A DNA stretch of 50,213 nucleotides from an uncultured Bacteroidota bacterium (GTDB taxonomy: Bacteria; Bacteroidota; Bacteroidia; Flavobacteriales; Flavobacteriaceae), in assembly GCA_902590705.1 (NCBI GenBank), contig CACIXU010000011.1, forward strand, positions 1-50,213. The letters are read 5' to 3'. Numbering within the stretch: position 1 is the stretch's first letter; every line of letters begins with the position of its first letter. The notes beneath the pieces are model-generated. The model did not search any database. It saw only the letters and a list, made by a program, of their open reading frames with translations, and was not told where the DNA came from. The translations under genes were made by a program, and so were the position numbers. This document shows, piece after piece, positions 49,412 through 50,213 of this stretch.

Positions 49412-50213
49412 TTAAAGATCAAAACCTAAATTTACTCCCAATTTTTTAGCAATGAGTATGTTGATTCGCCTTTTTAAAATTGGTAACTCAACACTCTCCA
49501 GCACATTGTTAGCAAAGGCATAGGTCATTAATGCCTTGGCTTCTTTTTTTGGAATCCCTCTGGATTGTAAATAGAATAGTGCCTCCTCGTCAAGTTGTCC
49601 AACGGTACAACCATGTGAGCATTTCACATCATCAGCAAAGATCTCTAATTGAGGCTTAGTATTTACTGTTGCCTTATCATCTAGGAGGATATTATTGTTT
49701 TGCTGAAAGGCGTTTGTTTTTTGTGCGATTTGATCCACATGAATCTTTCCGTTAAAGACACCAACAGCACCCTCAGAAAATACTCCTTTGTAGTCTTGGT
49801 GGCTCTCACAATTGGGTTTAATGTGATCAACTAAAGTGTAATGATCAACGTGTTGCTTCTCGTCTAGAATAGTAACGCCTTTCAGTGTAGCATTAGCATT
49901 GGTTCCCTTCAAATAGAAATTTAAATTATTACGCGTCAATTTCCCCCCAAGAGAAAAGGTGTGCATACTGACATTACTATTTTTTTGTTGAGAGATATAG
50001 GTATTATCTATTAGAGAAGCCGTTGAAAAATCATTTTGAATTTTATAGTAATCCAAAAAAGAATCTTGATGCGCAAATATTTCCGTTACTGAATTTGTAA
50101 CTACCTGGTGGGGTTTTAAACTCTGATGACGCTCTAAAATTTGAACTTGTGCATTTTTGTCAACTACTATAAGGTTTCTAGGTTGCAACCATAAAGACTT
50201 CTCCTTACCTGTA
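49412..50213 (-). CDS. sufD: SufD, C-terminal part
   Basis: The 3' part of sufD; the reading frame stays open to the right edge of the window, beginning inside GKEKSLWLQPRNLIVVDKNA, so about 266 residues are seen. The beta-helix scaffold core is followed by the conserved ending FADDVKCSHGCTVGQLDEEA and LQSRGIPKKEAKALMTYAFA. SufD joins SufB and SufC in the SufBC2D complex that builds Fe-S clusters. Apparent TTG starts near 50188 are internal codons. Order on the minus strand is sufD-sufS-sufE-DUF59-DUF2480; sufB and sufC should lie beyond the window. Confidence 0.96.
   Translation of the reverse strand, partial: TGKEKSLWLQPRNLIVVDKNAQVQILERHQSLKPHQVVTNSVTEIFAHQDSFLDYYKIQNDFSTASLIDNTYISQQKNSNVSMHTFSLGGKLTRNNLNFYLKGTNANATLKGVTILDEKQHVDHYTLVDHIKPNCESHQDYKGVFSEGAVGVFNGKIHVDQIAQKTNAFQQNNNILLDDKATVNTKPQLEIFADDVKCSHGCTVGQLDEEALFYLQSRGIPKKEAKALMTYAFANNVLESVELPILKRRINILIAKKLGVNLGFDL

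Noticed and set aside
1-50213. tRNA, rRNA, CRISPR, insertion sequence or prophage
   Set aside because: No CCA-ending cloverleaf, direct-repeat array, transposase or integrase signature was found by eye.

Overview
The window reads as chromosomal DNA of a member of the Bacteroidota, almost certainly a marine flavobacterium. The DNA is clearly AT-rich. The evidence is a complete Bat/MoxR aerotolerance-type operon, a suf cluster ending in DUF59 and DUF2480, an IPExxxVDY-family gene between rnc and pyk, a 632-residue PurF, carotenoid genes, and several perfect matches to the Bacteroidota -7 promoter element TAnnTTTG. No rRNA, tRNA, insertion sequence, phage gene or CRISPR array was seen. Most genes are housekeeping, coding density is very high, and convergent genes often touch or overlap.

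Layout. 1-3381: carotenoid genes (a CrtD/CrtI-like fragment and a CrtA-like gene on the minus strand, crtI on the plus strand) flanking a voltage-gated-type K+ channel. 3378-10178: an unknown membrane protein and an AddAB-type helicase-nuclease pair. 10275-15116: Mn-type sodA, a bidirectional terminator with a possible small RNA, then purF, a PfkB kinase, rnhA and purN on the minus strand. 15251-19386: acpP-fabF-rnc-IPExxxVDY-pyk on the plus strand. 19478-21476: a broken CYTH gene, a small membrane protein and gpsA. 21473-23451: pheS with an unknown partner, and cvpA. 23444-32391: the eight-gene moxR-DUF58-batA-batB-batC-batD-batE operon, including an unnamed 544-residue protein. 32620-35771: metB-lpxH-hflX. 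35902-37697: an ArsC/Spx-like protein, an EamA transporter and an azurin-like lipoprotein.

37701-43142 is the most accessory-looking part. It holds a GMC-type sugar dehydrogenase with a small twin-arginine subunit on the minus strand. Divergent from it is an operon of a Gfo/Idh/MocA oxidoreductase, a TIM-barrel isomerase/epimerase and a DUF1080 lipoprotein. Together these look like a 3-keto-sugar (3-ketoglycoside) oxidation and cleavage module. The GMC subunit carries a C-X5-C-X3-C motif like that of Fe-S-containing FAD glucose dehydrogenase. No cytochrome c partner is present, but an azurin-like lipoprotein gene ends 3 nt from the small subunit gene. 43149-45602: yicC-gmk-nadD and a KdgF-like cupin. 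45603-50213: a glycosyltransferase, DUF2480, DUF59, sufE, sufS and the 3' part of sufD, all on the minus strand.

Main points of interest: the azurin/GMC 3-keto-sugar module; a hairpin-plus-terminator block that may be a small RNA between sodA and purF; a CYTH gene broken by one nonsense change and one frameshift; -7 elements only 3-6 nt from start codons, suggesting leaderless mRNAs; nearly terminator-free convergent gene pairs; and an AddB-like protein without a P-loop or Fe-S cysteines.
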